16,752 bases of DNA from Podochytrium sp. JEL0797 (GCA_027596195.1 JADGJG010000549.1:1-16752), one strand, 5' to 3'; positions 1 through 9,370 are shown, numbered from the stretch's first letter. The notes: generated by a model not told the origin, from the sequence alone. Translations and numbers: made by a program.

Positions 1-28
1 CACACCAGAAAAAAACCTCCCCCACCCC

Positions 29-2664
29 TCAATCCCACTCCTCCTCATCCACCCCCTCCACCTTATCCTGCACAAGCCTCCCATCCTCCCCCTCCGCCAA
101 CGCCAGTCTCCGCATCTGCTTCATAGCCTCCTCCCTCTTCTGCGCCTCCGAAACCTCCACCGCAATCGTTTTGCTGCTTCGCCCTTGGATGGGTGCCACA
201 GCCTGCTTCACGCTTGAAAGGAGCGGCATCCCGGGTGGACACAGGTCCACTACGGTAGTGGGAAGTGGACCGGTCAAGGTCTTCCATTCCTGCACGGACA
301 CGTTCACAGGTGTATGCACGGGAGGAAACACGTCGTCTTGGAAGTATTCCTTTTTCAAGCGGGGGAGTGAGAAGGCGACTTGGTCCACCGTTGTGGCCGT
401 AAGTCTAAAACTACGCGAGACTTCCACATTCCGCACATTGCACGCCCGCTTCGGGGTGAAACTGCACGCAAACGTAGGCGCCGGGGACGTGAAGTTGTCG
501 AGTTTCGTGACGTTCGTGAGACTTGACTGGGTCGCCGTGAATTCGAGGTGGTAGATTTGAATGTAGGATTCTCCCTTCCCAACAAGGTACACAACCGGCA
601 ACGAATCATCCACAAAAGGCGTAACCAACGAAGGCGACGTCCCCGTCACCAAAAGCGTCGTATTCGCAAGATCAAGTGAATCATACACCCTCATTTCCCT
701 CTGATTCCCCCTCCCAAACCCACAACACACAAACCACCTCGTCCCAGGAACCCACGCAACCCTCGCCCCTTTCCCACCCTCACACCCTTCCCTCACTTCC
801 CTCTTCACCTCCCCCGTCCTCAAATCAACCACCTTCACAACCCCTTCCTTCCCAACCAACACACACGTATCCCCCTCGGGGTTCACACACCCTCCAAACA
901 CCATATCCCCCATTTCAACCCTCCACACTTCCACCCCCGTTTCCAAATCCCAACAAGAAACTGAATACCTCCCCGCCTCGGCACTCGCGACCACACAAAG
1001 CCCCACAACACCAGGAACCAACACCATAAACCCACACCGTCCCCCACGATTCACATCCACAACCCCTTCCGGCACACTCGAGTCCTCCTCCAACCCCGCC
1101 ACGGGGACCCTCCACTTCCTCACCCTCCCATCCTCATGCGCTGTATACAACACCGTGTCGTCCCACGGACTCCACTGCAAATCCGTGATTCCACTTCCAC
1201 CTACTACGCAGGGCGGTCCCGTGGCGGGAAGTCGGCCCTTCTTCTCATGCGGCCAGACGGCAACGCGGCCTCCGCCCCCGGGTTGGGGGAACGCTGAGAA
1301 GAGCGGGTTTGTGTCGAGGAGGCGCGTTTCGTTCGGGAGGGTTGGTGGGGTGTGTTTGAGGTCTGTGAGGTGAGGGGTGGAGTGACCTGAGATGTATTTG
1401 AAGGAGGTGTGGGTGAGGGGGGTGGAGGGGCGCGGGGTTGTTGTGGAGGATCTTTGGGTGGTGGATGTGGGGGGTGGAGTGGTGGTGGAAGTAGAGGTGG
1501 AGGTGGGGGTGAAGGTGGTGGAGGCGGGGGTGGGGGTAGCGGTTGGAAGGGGTTGCGGGACGGAAGGGCGAGGTGCCGCGGCAGTGGCGGCGATGGGGGC
1601 GAGGGATGGAGCGGCAGGAGTTGCAGATGCGACTGGTACAGCGGTAAAAGAAGGTTGTGTCGAGAAGGATGGGGGAGTTGCCGGCTTGGCGGGAATGGGA
1701 GCAGTGGTGGAGGAAGTGGGTCTCGATTTGGGGTTCAAGGACACCTTGACTGGAGATGCGTTCTCGCCGTTGAACCACGCGTCACTCGAGAATGTCGAAT
1801 ATTCAGCCAACGTGTCTGGGAAGAGATCTTGATAGAGATGAAATTTAGCACGTCAGTTTTCAAAAGGTTTCCTCGAAACGAATCCAGACAACCCACCAGC
1901 TTGGAAATCCATTTTGTTCTTTCGCGTAATGTTGCAAGAAATCGGAACGATTTCGTGCGCGTGACCGTTACCGTACACAGCCACAATCCTGGACACCTCA
2001 CAGTCCATGACATTCATGGCTGTTTTGTGAGCCAGACAGGCGCCCTGGATGGAACTGGACGCGACGAAATTGATGGGCGAAGGCGTGATTGCCTTGTTGG
2101 AGACTTCAAAGGTGCGAATGACCGAGTCGCCTTTGCCCGTGACGTACAGCAATCCCGCGTCGGCGTCGTAGAGAGGGATGAGGAGACCCGTCGAGGTGTC
2201 GAGTTTGTGGGAGACAACGGGAGACGCGAGGTTTCGCGGGTCCCAGACGGCGAGTTCGCGTTCTCTGAACTTCGAGAATCCAGCCGTGAGGAAGGCCGGG
2301 TGGTGGCCGAGCCAGACGGGTTGGGAGGGTTTGTTGCCTTGGTGGTGCGGGTTTGTTTTGGCTGTGAGTGGGTTGGAGGCGCGTGGGTCGTAGAGGCGGA
2401 TGATGTTGTCCTATGAAAGAGAGGGATTAGAGACTCGTGAAGGTAAGAAAGAACAACGCACTTTGCTTGTGGACACGATGGTTTTCCCGTCCTCGCTCCA
2501 GGCCAAAGACTCGCAGTTCGCCTCTAGAGAGACGCGCACTTTCATTTCCTCAATATCAAAGAGGGCAATTTCTTTCAAAGAGGCGGCAGCCACGACGTTG
2601 CTTGTTTGTGGATTCGCGGCGACAAGGCGGGCGTCGCTGAGGGCGAGTGTGTTGTTGCTGCTGC

Positions 2665-2713
<49 letters not shown>

Positions 2714-3049
2714 GGTCTTGCTGTTGCCGTCGACAACAACGCCGCTTTTCGTCGCTGCGACAATGGCACCGTCGCTGCCTGCCAGGCAAAGCGCATTGAC
2801 GTGCGCGCCGCATGCCACTTTGCGTTGTTGTTGCGAAGAAGTAGACGAACGAGTAGAAGAAGAAGAAGAACAAGAAGTAGAAGATGAAATAACAACCTCA
2901 CTCCCCGCGGAAACAAACACGTCGCCGTGTCCATCGGCACAAACAGAAACAACGTTCTCAGAGACAACGCCATCCACGCTGCTCCACTGTGCGCGCTGCG
3001 GTTCCTTGAGCGTGACGTTGCGGAAAGGGCTGAATTGAAAACGCGACAT
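29..3049 (-). CDS. CORO7: Coronin-7 (POD-1 type), two WD40 propellers in tandem
   Basis: Spliced model: exons 3049-2462, 2410-1897 and 1827-29, with introns of 51 and 69 bases and all phases agreeing, giving 966 aa (human CORO7 is about 925). Coronins bind F-actin; coronin-7 acts at Golgi and endosomal membranes. The start at 3049 opens MSRFQFSPFRNVT, the usual coronin-7 opening. The first propeller is recognisable from VTGKGDSVIRTFEV and ends in DFQADLFPDT, which is completed only by splicing out 1896-1828. VKVSLNP follows. A Pro/Ser/Thr-rich linker covers about residues 403-508. The second propeller starts near TSFKYISGHS and ends in FFQDDVFPP-like sequence. The C-terminus is the acidic EGVDEEEWD, matching the Arp2/3-binding acidic tail of coronin-7, with no coiled coil. 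Oddities are a 16-Asn run at residues 113-128 and a first propeller with poorly conserved early WD signatures. The family call is near certain; exon edges are slightly less so. Confidence 0.95.
2651..2713. repeat. Trinucleotide repeat encoding poly-Asn in coronin-7
   Basis: Sixteen uninterrupted GTT units run from 2666 to 2713, read as AAC on the minus strand, followed by three GCT and two GTT units. In the coronin-7 frame this is 16 Asn, then SSSNN. The tract lies between early blades of the first propeller, so it is probably a surface loop. All 16 codons are identical, which points to recent slippage and likely length polymorphism. Confidence 0.95.
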
Positions 3050-3110
3050 GTGTTTTCGCTTGTAATTTTTGCTTTCGTTTTCTCTTCCCGATTGCAAAAA
3101 TCATTAATAT

Positions 3111-3673
3111 TCATTCGTCTTCATCCGAGTCAAACATGCCGTTGATGAACCCACAATCTTCACACACCGTCCCCTCCTTGACTCCTTCATGTCTCCCCGT
3201 TCCATCCCCAACACTCTTGACACATTCCTTGACGCGTTTGAGGTATTTCAGAGGCAGATCAATGTCTGTGTGTGAGTGTGCGTCATCACCGAAAATATAA
3301 AAAGGGTGAGCGCGTTAAGAATATAGAATAAAGAAAAACACGTACGCGATCCATCGCAATACGGCGGTGTCGAAGTGTACTTGCAATTACAGATGCTGAA
3401 TATCGTTTGCTCGGATTTCGGTTTCCAGCGCAGCGGTTTGAAGTTGGTTCCCTTGTGGCTTTCTGAAAAGAGATCAATACACACACGTATTGGGATTGCG
3501 GTGGTATCGAATGAATCCATCAGGTAAAAATCAGCGACTGGGCCGTCACTCAACTGTCACACCAAGGTTGCGTTTTGCTGAGGCCGCAGGTACACCAGAG
3601 TTTGGTTTCACCGGGTACGAGGTTTCGGACTGTGATGGGGGCGTACTTGAGGAGTGTATGAGAGAGAGAGCGC

Positions 3674-3707
<34 letters not shown>

Positions 3708-3874
3708 CAGTTTGTGTGTATTCTTTTTGGCAGCAAATCTTTTACCATTGGAACGCATGGCTTCAAACAGGGTGCGCTTCCGAGCTCTTCAATGTCGGCG
3801 GTGCGGGTGTCAGAGATGGAGGGATCCGTGGGGGCAATCGCGGCGTCGGCAGCAGCAGGGAGTTTGGACGCCAT
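3111..3874 (-). CDS. CISD3: CDGSH iron-sulfur domain protein with two motifs (CISD3-like)
   Basis: Spliced model: exons 3874-3746, 3645-3555, 3462-3346 and 3265-3111, with introns of 100, 92 and 80 bases, giving 163 aa. CDGSH proteins bind a 2Fe-2S cluster through three Cys and one His. Motif 1 (residues 61-76) is CTCGLSKTQPWCDKSH and motif 2 (98-113) is CNCKYTSTPPYCDGSH. Both keep the CxC and CD-x-SH ligands, and both are completed exactly by splicing, which supports the introns. Two motifs in one chain is the CISD3 (mitochondrial inner NEET) arrangement. Motif 1 has Lys in place of Gly. The 50-residue tail adds Cys127, a CEDC pair at 147-150 and an acidic DSDEDE end. The start at 3874 follows an A-rich leader. 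An in-frame ATG at 3976 would add 34 basic, Ser/Thr-containing residues resembling a mitochondrial presequence. The first intron's acceptor is the least certain boundary. Confidence 0.88.
3675..3704. repeat. (GT)15 microsatellite in an intron of the CDGSH gene
   Basis: About fifteen GT units on the plus strand (AC on the coding strand) lie inside the first intron of the CDGSH gene (3745-3646). A short GA/CT run sits between the repeat and the proposed 3' splice site at 3646. The repeat is therefore within about 30 bases of the splice acceptor. A dinucleotide tract of this length is expected to vary between strains. Confidence 0.93.
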
Positions 3875-3876
3875 CT

Positions 3877-5162
3877 TTTTTTTCTTTTTTCGGCAATTCC
3901 CGGGACTCAAATTTTTTGCCGTTCCGGAAGAGATGAAAGGGACAAGGGGTCGAAGGATCGACGTTTGGACGTGCATCTAAAAGGACATTTTTTGAAACGA
4001 CTTGAAAGAAAAATATGAGAGAGAAAGAGAGCATTTTACCTGCCATGTAACACGCCCTTTGAGATATTCTCATATTGTGCGTCAAGGCGCTTCACAAACC
4101 TCACAAGACCCTCACAATCTTGAACCATTCCTTTCCGTGATTGTGAACACGTTTTCTCCAAAGGGGACTCCCGAACTAGGAGTCAGGCCCCCCAAATCTT
4201 CAAAAAAAAGTTCACGGGGACGGCAGTTGTCAGAACGCTTCCCAAAGTTCGTCGTAAGGGCAGCGAATTCCTCAGCGCCTCGTTGCATGTTGGAGGAGTT
4301 TTGGCAAGGTTTTTCAAAAAAAATTAACCCCAAATGTGGAAAATTTTGGCAAGGGGGAAGCCCGTCTTGAGTCTTCATCATTCTTCCTCTACAGGGACTC
4401 CCCAAATCGTCTCCATACAGAATAGGTATAATACCTTCTCAAAACCAAATCCTTAATTTTCAATAAGGAGGGGGGGTAAGATCAACGGCAAGTTTATTCA
4501 GAAAAAAATGGGAAATCGTTTGACCTTTCTAGACAAACCTGGAAATCGATCGTGTGAACTTTGCTCAATGGTTTTCTTCACGGATCATAAAGAAGCCATT
4601 TGATTGACGTTACAACCTCTGTTCTTTTATGAACACTTTTCCTCTTGAGCCGAAAATGGGTTTCAATTCTGAAGTTAAATCTTTGCAAGTAGAAGAAAAA
4701 ACGAACACTGCTTGTCCGCTTCTTCCCACTCATATATTCGTCTCTCAGGGCTCCTTCTGTAATGAGCAAATAGCAATCATATTGAAGGTTCCGCGTACAG
4801 GTTTCAAAAGTTGAAAGAGTGAGATCAATCGATGAATTTCTGAAAGCGAAGGCCCTCTTTTACAACTTCATGAATGGGCAAGGTGTAGGTTAGCATCACC
4901 AGCCTCTTTTCAACTGAGTTGTGGGCAAATCCTATTAGAGAGGCGTCGTTGCCAATGGGAAAAGAGTCCCACGGCCCTCCCCCTAAATATTTTGCTCGAC
5001 ACCACAATGCTTTAACCTCCAATTTCTCTTGCGATAGAAATATAAAAAAGATACTTTATTATTTAATTTCAACCCGTTTCTCCTTCCCTCCCATTATAAT
5101 TCAAAATTTTACCCCCATTATTTTTTTCTCAACCCGCTACAATTACCGAACCTCCTCGTTCC
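3877..5162. other. Gene-free region between the CDGSH and WOPR genes
   Basis: No reading frame here resembles a known protein. The part next to 3874 must hold the CDGSH promoter and 5' leader. On the minus strand, a possible leader intron runs from a GTAAAA donor near 4050 to a TTTTAG acceptor just before the ATG at 3976. The part next to 5163 is the 3' flank of the WOPR gene and is AT-rich. Its last 35 to 60 bases recur near 9371-9408. I saw no RNA gene or transposon ends in the middle. Confidence 0.5.
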
Positions 5163-7546
5163 TCAGCTCATAAACTCTCCTTCCTTCAACGGTGAAAAAT
5201 ACACTGGCATCTGATGCATCGCGTATTCATTGAACGGGCTCACTTGGCTGACGTACCCAGGAAAATAGCTTGGCATCGGAGCGTCGACACGCGCGCCATA
5301 CGGGGGAGCCAGCAAGTCCGTCCAAAGCGGGAACTGCTCCAAGCTCGGCGAAATGGAAGGATACAACTGCATCCCGGCGTAATCCGGCAATAGAGACCAA
5401 GAGGTCCCCGCGTTGGAAGCGGTACCACACAATGCCATGTCAATCAGAGATTCGATTTGACTGACACGTTGCTGTTGCTGTGGCTGCTGATTCGACGTTC
5501 TCTTGTTGGGTCTTGCGGAGGCGGTGATGGTAGTGGCGATCGCGATGGAATCCGGCGATGGAGAGCGGTGACGTTTCGATAACTCCCTTGCACAGGCCGC
5601 GTTCCCCGCCCCGCGAGATTGGCGATTCCTTTCGAGATTCAACCTGTTTCTCTCGGCTCTCAAGAACGGGTCCTCGTATCCAACCGTATCTGCCAACAAG
5701 TGTCCGTAATGAACCGTCCCATCGTTCGAGAGTCTCAGCAACACCGCGTCGTCTTTGGGACGGCGAAACACCTCCTCCCATTCAAAAAACTCCACCTCCA
5801 AGTTGAGACCATTAATGGTGATGTGAGCGTACATGTCGAACACGTCCTCGGGCGTGTAATACGAAATCACGCGGTACTTGAGTCCATCGGAGGCTTCGAG
5901 CGTGATTGTGCGCTTCGTCAATCCGTTGGGCATGAGTTGGGTGTTGGGTTTGAGTGTGTGTTGCGAAAAGGCGGGTTGGATTCCCGTGAGCTTGGATACT
6001 CCCAAGTGGGCGTATTTGGACGCTGGAGGGGTGAGAGTCGGCGCGGAGGTTGCGGCGGGGATGTTTTCGATTTGGCTGCGTTTTGGCGTTTTTGGAATGT
6101 CAAAGAAGGTATGAATTCGAGAGAATCTCGCGTGACTTACCGATAAAGAATGAAATGGCCATACGCGCGACTTGGCGACCACATGATTTTGTCCTAACAG
6201 GGGGGGCATCCCGCTTCAACAACACATTCAAAGAAAAAGAGGAGATGCAAAGACTACACACCCTCCATCGCTTAATGTGGACGCTGTCGTCAGGAACCAC
6301 AATCACAGTCCCGCTGCGAAGATCCACTCGGGCCATTTCGCGCGCAGTCCCTCGGAACGCCTCCAACTCGCCTCTCACGCATCCTTCAATCACAAACAAC
6401 GCGTCCATGGGGTCTTCGAGGAATCCATAGAATCTGAATCGAGCGGTGGGTCAGAAACAGACGAGATACAAAAGGAAAAGAACCAAGGCGCGAGCGCACA
6501 CACAAGAAGCAAGAACTCACGTTTCGAAATACGGCTTGGGCTTTGGTTGCGTGTTGGTTTCTGCGGGCGGTCCGGGCGCAATGTTTTCCGTCGCGGAAGC
6601 AACAGTGTTGAGTGGTGTCGAGGTTGAGTCGGCCTCCCCATGGTCGTCGGGTGAAAACCTTGGATCAATGTTGGGATGTCCTGTGAGTGGGAGGTCGAAG
6701 CTGACTTGCCCATTTTCATGTTCTACTTTTGAAACAAAATGTCAAAAATCTGGCAATTGTATCGTTTGAGACTCCACGTCAAGTACACGCCACTTCCGCA
6801 GGCCCGATCTGTTACTCCAGACTGATCTCGGGTGAGTAGGTTGCGATCGCATGATTTCGCATTGAAAAACTCTTGCAAACTCTCCTTCGCCGCATCTCCA
6901 ATCCATCCCATCCCACTGGTCGGTTATCCAGATTTGCCACGCCCAGCATCCCAGACAACCACAAACAATCCAATCCGTTCTCGCACTCACCGGAACCATT
7001 GGTCTCATCCGTTGCCGTGAGTTGCCCGTCTTGCTGCGAACCGATCGGGTTCCCTGGGATAACATTTTCTTTCAAACCATGAACAGGACCACGGTTCAAA
7101 GGCAGTGATTTCTGCCCTTGGTCCTTCGAATATGGTTCAGCTACCGCTCCTGGGGTGGGCTCTGTGTGGAGAGAGCGGGCGTCGTATTTTCAGATTCATG
7201 TTCACGCAAAAACTCTGGGGCAAACAGATGCCGCTCAGATTTGCTTTATCTGTAATCTCGCGAGTACGCTCTCCAGACTGACGATTCAAGCGATACCCAC
7301 GTGTCACACACGTGACCCGGAGACGGACGAAAAATCGTGGATGTCACACATACCGCGTTCATGGTCTTGAATCCCGGATATTCCATTCAACTGGATAGAT
7401 TGCGCGTTCGTTTGATCTTTGGTCGAGAGGATACTTGGGAGTGTCGGACGCGGTTCGATAAAGGCGCAGGCACGCGCCGTCGCAAATGTGTTTTCAAACC
7501 CGTTGGCGCTGAGTCGCATTTCCACAGTAACTGGTTCTGAATGCAT
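5163..7546 (-). CDS. WOPR-domain (Gti1/Pac2/Wor1 family) transcription regulator
   Basis: Spliced model: exons 7546-7354, 7161-6991, 6725-6521, 6433-6262, 6193-6141 and 6075-5163, giving 568 aa. The introns are 192, 265, 87, 68 and 65 bases and all phases agree. WOPR proteins are sequence-specific DNA-binding regulators of morphology, sporulation or nutrient response in fungi. The first WOPR box is FYGFLEDPMDALFVIEGC (about residue 191), followed by SGTVIVVPDDSVHIKRW and then, across two introns, RDKIMWSPSRAYGHFILYR (to 265). The second box is LTKRTITLE...YRVISYYTPEDV (317-343). The tail is low-complexity with a Gln-rich stretch, and the protein ends PLKEGEFMS. Exons 3-6 are well supported by family conservation. 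Exon 3 has no in-frame ATG, so upstream exons must exist. My exons 1-2 rest only on open frame, GTATGT and GTGAGT donors and matching phases. The 3' end and 5' flank recur as a relic at 9371-9935. Confidence 0.85.
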
Positions 7547-7647
7547 GTGGATTATCGGATCGCAGTTGTTGGAGGCTGCTGTTATCTCCGTCGATATCAG
7601 TCAATACGGTTGAAGAGATGAGGGTTGGACCCGCCGACCAAAAACCA

Positions 7648-8168
7648 TGCGGGGATTCGCTGGGAAGGTCCCTCCTCTGTGTTCACGGAATGATCACTGT
7701 ATTTGCTGCCGCTGCCGCCAGGGGCATTGCGAACCGCTCGGGAAGCCGCGACATTGTTTCACTCCTCCCTCAGGCCCAGGCCCGAAGACTCCATTTCCTC
7801 AAGCTGACGCCGCGTAGTCCTATCGTCATCCTCTGATCCATATCTGATACTCCTGCGAATCTCGGCCGTGTGTCATCCTCCCAAACATTCAAACACCGCC
7901 CTTAAGCTCTGCGCTCGCGTGGGGAAGACAAGGCATCGAAATTACCTGATTGATATATTATCTGTTGAGTGTTACTTGTGCGTTCAGCTTTCTGGCCGCT
8001 TGGCATGCACGCGCCTGGGTTGTGTGGAGATTTTTGATTGGAGATTGTGTCACAGAAAACAGAATATAACTGCATAGCCTTTTATTTTGAGTATAGTTTA
8101 CCACTCTTCGGGCCCTGCGGCGCAATCTGCTGGATTTCTTTGACGTGCTCGCTCCCGTCTTCTCGTAG
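7648..8168. repeat. Direct repeat copy A (5' flank of the WOPR gene)
   Basis: This segment aligns to the copy beginning at 9448. From 7648 to about 7970 the offset is exactly 1800 bases with no gaps and about 34 mismatches in 323 positions by eye count (close to 89 percent identity). Weaker similarity continues to 8027, and again around 8110-8168. The segment starts 102 bases upstream of the WOPR start codon, so copy A is that gene's 5' flank. No reading frame is preserved between the copies over the conserved core, so the core looks non-coding. Confidence 0.9.
8082..8168 (-). pseudogene. Possible terminal exon or fragment of an unrecognised gene
   Basis: A 28-codon reading stretch, starting LREDGSEHVKEIQQIAPQG and ending KLYSK, follows a CAG that could be a 3' splice site. 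It closes with a TAA that overlaps an AATAAA. The frame is partly kept in the second copy of the repeat (minus strand, about 9935 down to 9860), where GREYVEAAQQL aligns with GSEHVKEIQQI. That suggests both descend from the 3' end of a real gene. No upstream exon can be identified, and the fragment matches nothing I know. It may be a remnant. Confidence 0.3.
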
Positions 8169-8560
8169 CTGCTCGTGTTACTCGACAAGGTCTAAGAGTC
8201 GGGGTCTTGCGGTTGCTCCGCAAGCTTGCCGAGGCCCAGGTTTTTTTTTCGCAATGCTTTTTTTCTTTCTCTTTTCCCATTCAATTGAAAGGAAATAAAT
8301 AATTTCCTCTGGAACATTTCTCAGCTCCCTGCCATGTCCTTTTGCACAATCTCCCTCCACAACCCAGTAGATGAGCGTCTTGTTTTCCGCTAACACTGCA
8401 CTGCCACATGTACACTAATATTCTACCACCAATTATTTATTTAGAAGACGGCTGCGATTCCCGAACGATTCCCGTAAATTTTACACTACCCCATGGGGTT
8501 TTTTTTTCGTTTTTTGACAAATATCATGGCGGAGTGGCGTCGTTGCAGGCAAAATTTTCG
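8169..8560. other. Gene-free stretch with one hairpin and T-run
   Basis: No convincing coding region. A perfect 7-base stem (8206-8212 with 8218-8224, five-base loop) is followed 16 bases later by nine T residues at 8241-8249. Further T-runs lie near 8262 and 8501. The region ends at the left terminal inverted repeat at 8561. Confidence 0.4.
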
Positions 8561-8632
8561 GCTCACTACTCATGCCGGGTCGAAAGACAAAAACAACAAG
8601 AGAAATATAATAGTATTAAGGAAGGAGAAAGA
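8561..8632 (+). repeat. Left terminal inverted repeat
   Basis: Begins GCTCACTACTCATGCCGGGT and ends AAGGAAGGAGAAAGA. Positions 8595-8632 are perfectly complementary to 9299-9262. Confidence 0.88.
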
Positions 8633-9261
8633 AGTTAACATGAAGGAATGAGGGGGAATTTGAAGGCACCGCGGCAGTAAAAAATAATTGTTCAAATCGC
8701 TCACGCGCTCCACGCTGCGAAAAAAATACGCAGAAATTAAAAGACAGTCGATAAAACAATACAAGTCATATTGGTTTGGAAACCAGGGAAAGATAAGAGC
8801 CGCATTCTTTCCTTTTCGCTTCTCTTCCTCGTTTTTTGAATTGCAAACGCGCGCACCCAGCCATGAAAATACACAGACCCCCATCATAACATATTCTGTA
8901 ATTACTCATATTGGTGTGGGAATAATGGTTTGAGAATAATAATTAGATTTGTGTTTCATTCCTTTCGCGCTCACAAACCCAACCCCTCTTTACTTCCAAA
9001 ATACAATGCACTCATGAACTTATGTCCGCAGGCTTTGTATCTGGGGACAGTGGCGGCAAAGAAGGAACAGGTGACTCATGGGGCTGGCGCAGCGGTCATT
9101 TGAGATATCGCGCGCACGCAGCCAAATTACGCATTGGATAAAATAACACATATATTCCACTCTCCATGGCGTCAAAATCGACCGCTTTTGGGGTGGGCGA
9201 AAGGATGTGTTGGACGCTGAATTTTCCCCAAACCAACCCAAGGGGGCTTGGGAGGCGGTGT

Positions 9262-9354
9262 TCTTTCTCCTTCCTTAATACTATTATATTTCTCTTGTTC
9301 TTTTTGTCTTTTTAAAAGAATCAAGTTGGGTTTAACCCGGAATGAGTAGTGAGC
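9262..9354 (-). repeat. Right terminal inverted repeat
   Basis: Read on the minus strand it begins GCTCACTACTCATTCCGGGT, one mismatch from the left arm over 20 bases. It then carries about 21 additional bases before rejoining the shared 38-base block. Confidence 0.88.
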
Positions 9355-9370
9355 ACAATTTTTCAATCAT

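Larger units (their letters stand above)
8561..9354. mobile_element. Terminal-inverted-repeat element, probably non-autonomous
   Basis: Left arm 8561-8632 and right arm 9262-9354 are inverted copies. An inner block of 38 bases (8595-8632 against 9299-9262) is perfectly complementary. The outer 20 bases match at 19 positions. Between these blocks the right arm carries about 21 extra bases. The 794-base unit has no convincing transposase frame; the longest internal reading frames lack recognisable domains. Size and structure fit a MITE-like element or deletion derivative of a DNA transposon. The flanks (AAAATTTTCG on the left, ACAATTTTTC on the right) give no clean target-site duplication. The element ends about 17 bases before the WOPR-gene relic. 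Confidence 0.65.

Noticed and set aside
1245..1778. A 177-residue His/Pro-rich open frame on the minus strand and Gly-rich and Val-rich frames on the plus strand over the same stretch
   Set aside because: They are alternative-frame readings of the coronin-7 linker, whose own frame continues into conserved propeller sequence on both sides.
2400..3038. A 212-residue plus-strand frame with a long Leu run
   Set aside because: It is the antisense reading of coronin-7 exon 1; the Leu run is simply the trinucleotide repeat in another frame.
4112..4405. A 97-residue minus-strand open frame in the gap between the CDGSH and WOPR genes
   Set aside because: No recognisable domain, no splice or regulatory context, and internal repeated words such as PCQNFP and PCQNSS suggest low-complexity non-coding DNA.
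8688..8933. An 81-residue plus-strand frame inside the inverted-repeat element, considered as a transposase fragment
   Set aside because: Composition is biased and no transposase motif or acidic triad context can be seen.
8541..9366. Target-site duplication AATTTT around the inverted-repeat element
   Set aside because: The flanking AT-rich words are similar but not identical or equally placed, and the right flank resembles pre-existing WOPR 3' flank, so the match is not evidence of a duplication.
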